Shown here: piece by piece, positions 63,322-64,000 of the stretch
How positions within the stretch are numbered: the first letter of the stretch is position 1
Layout of the letters: every line of letters starts with the position of its first letter
DNA from: DATBFG01 sp036558645
GTDB lineage: Bacteria > Acidobacteriota > Terriglobia > Terriglobales > Acidobacteriaceae
Assembly (NCBI GenBank): GCA_036558645.1
Contig: DATBFG010000006.1
Span: 48,530-112,529 of the forward strand
Length of the DNA: 64,000 nt
Reading direction: 5' to 3'
Translations under genes and position numbers: made by a program
The notes under the pieces: model-generated
Database searches by the model: none
Told to the model about the DNA's origin: nothing
What the model saw: the letters and a program-made list of their open reading frames with translations, nothing else

Positions 63322-63355
63322 AAAGGCCAGTCCTATGGATTGGCCTTTTGCTTTT
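63322..63355. terminator. rho-independent terminator
   Basis: 12-bp stem with one G-U pair: AAAGGCCAGTCC (63322-63333), TAT loop, GGATTGGCCTTT (63337-63348), followed by TGCTTTT. It lies downstream of the small basic gene on the plus strand and also covers the end of the minus-strand gene that stops at 63333. Confidence 0.75.
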
Positions 63356-63878
63356 GGTACACAGGAGCTTCCTTCACGCATCGGGCCAGCCAATTCTTGG
63401 TTGTCCAAAATGACGATACCAGGACCGTATCTTTCAGGCGATCGTCTTTAATGGTGAATGCAACTTTTAGCTGACCCTTATATTCTTGTACATAAATATG
63501 ATCTCCACGAATGCCCTTGTGTCCGTTCTTGTAAATGACGTCCGGATTTCCGAGTAGGCTGGGAAGATGGGGCAGCACGCGGGCGCGACGAGGGTCCTCT
63601 AGTCGGTATCCTTTTTCATCGAACGTACCCGCCTCCAGCAACGGGAGAACAATACTCGGCGACGCATCTTGCCACGTCTTGGTTTGCGGATTGTGCCATT
63701 GCAGTTTTATCCAATAGACAAAGTTTTCATCCCGCAGCGTCACCGTTTCTATCGGAGTCTTGATTTTCCGGCCACTCTGGGCCCGCTTGTACTGATCATA
63801 AACTTGCTGGATATAGCAGGGCGTCTTAACCTCAATTTTAAGCGCTGCTGCCAGCTTTTCACGTAAGTCCCCGCTCAT
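63333..63878 (-). CDS. hypothetical protein, possible BECR/EndoU-type nuclease domain
   Basis: 181 residues. C-terminal part (RARVLPHLPSLLGNPDVIYKNGHKGIRGDHIYVQEYKGQLKVAFTIKDDRLKDTVLVSSFW) is similar in pattern to phage-type barnase/EndoU/ColicinE5-RelE (BECR) nuclease domains found in MuF-like phage and toxin proteins, with an Arg-Pro/His cluster. This is a pattern-level guess. It starts with an ATGA overlap after the partial gene from the right edge, so the two are co-transcribed. Confidence 0.5.
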   Translation of the reverse strand: MSGDLREKLAAALKIEVKTPCYIQQVYDQYKRAQSGRKIKTPIETVTLRDENFVYWIKLQWHNPQTKTWQDASPSIVLPLLEAGTFDEKGYRLEDPRRARVLPHLPSLLGNPDVIYKNGHKGIRGDHIYVQEYKGQLKVAFTIKDDRLKDTVLVSSFWTTKNWLARCVKEAPVYQKQKANP

Positions 63879-64000
63879 GCAGTTTCGGCCTCCGTCTCCG
63901 GAGGCTCTAGGGGAATTGTCGCGGTTTCATCCTGCGGCGACTTCTTCGGTTTCCTAGATCCACCAGACCGACCCGGATACCATTCCCTCAATCCCCATTG
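63875..64000 (-). CDS. partial gene from the right edge, unknown
   Basis: The last 41 codons only: REWYPGRSGGSRKPKK..., then an acidic tail ending EPPETEAETA with stop TGA at 63875-63877. Basic then acidic, low-complexity C terminus. The rest lies outside the window. Its stop overlaps the next gene's ATG (63875-63878). Confidence 0.6.
   Translation of the reverse strand, partial: QWGLREWYPGRSGGSRKPKKSPQDETATIPLEPPETEAETA

Overview
The window looks like a chromosomal segment of an acidobacterium-type soil bacterium (order-level guess: Terriglobia/'Koribacter'-like). This is inferred from two very large carboxypeptidase-regulatory-domain TonB-dependent receptors, an ECF sigma factor overlapping a Ser/Thr kinase-TPR gene, many secreted proteins of unknown function, a moderately high GC content and genes of mixed strand in short operons. 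No marker gene that fixes the taxon is present. The only RNA gene with a firm identity is a tRNA-Ala(GGC).

Left part (1-16.4 kb): a cyclic-nucleotide-binding histidine kinase (cut by the left edge) overlaps a response-regulator/thioredoxin-reductase fusion. These are followed by a CPBP membrane protease and a short hypothetical gene. A 2114-residue hybrid kinase comes next, with about 13 tandem HAMP-type units, GAF, HisKA, HATPase and three receiver domains, and a REC-PAS-HisKA_3 kinase lies just downstream. Two DUF3857/transglutaminase-like secreted proteins follow, the first with a degenerate active site.

Middle part (16.4-48.4 kb): two tandem di-heme c-type cytochromes and a benzoate-CoA-ligase-like enzyme are followed by a compact locus at 21.2-32.3 kb. 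In that locus a divergent promoter region carries two copies of a 15-bp inverted-repeat operator 30 bp apart. Leftward it drives an enolase-superfamily racemase/OSBS-like gene and a DacB carboxypeptidase fused to an N-acyl-D-amino-acid deacylase-like domain. Rightward it drives a MurR/RpiR regulator, a TonB-dependent receptor and a beta-lactamase-fold serine hydrolase. I read it as a self-contained system for taking up and breaking down D-amino-acid-containing peptides, probably peptidoglycan fragments. Beyond it are NIPSNAP, YihY/BrkB, GT87, a second TonB receptor, an ECF sigma/Ser-Thr kinase pair, and a Tat-exported molybdopterin oxidoreductase with its cytochrome b.

Right part (48.4-64 kb): a small Cys-rich protein and an alpha-carbonic anhydrase precede a nicotinate-catabolism locus (49.7-58.9 kb). 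It holds a nicotinamidase-like cysteine hydrolase, an enamidase, and a six-gene operon whose genes overlap at every junction: FAD subunit, fused 2Fe-2S/molybdopterin hydroxylase, 6-hydroxynicotinate reductase, UPF0280 protein and two tandem 'amino acid synthesis' (PF06684) proteins. Together these would take nicotinamide/nicotinate via 6-hydroxynicotinate and tetrahydro-6-oxonicotinate to 2-formylglutarate. The UPF0280 and PF06684 proteins have no assigned step. A hexose-6-phosphate mutarotase, the tRNA, an ECF sigma/anti-sigma pair and a possible mobile-element edge (nuclease-like ORF, structured RNA candidate) close the window.
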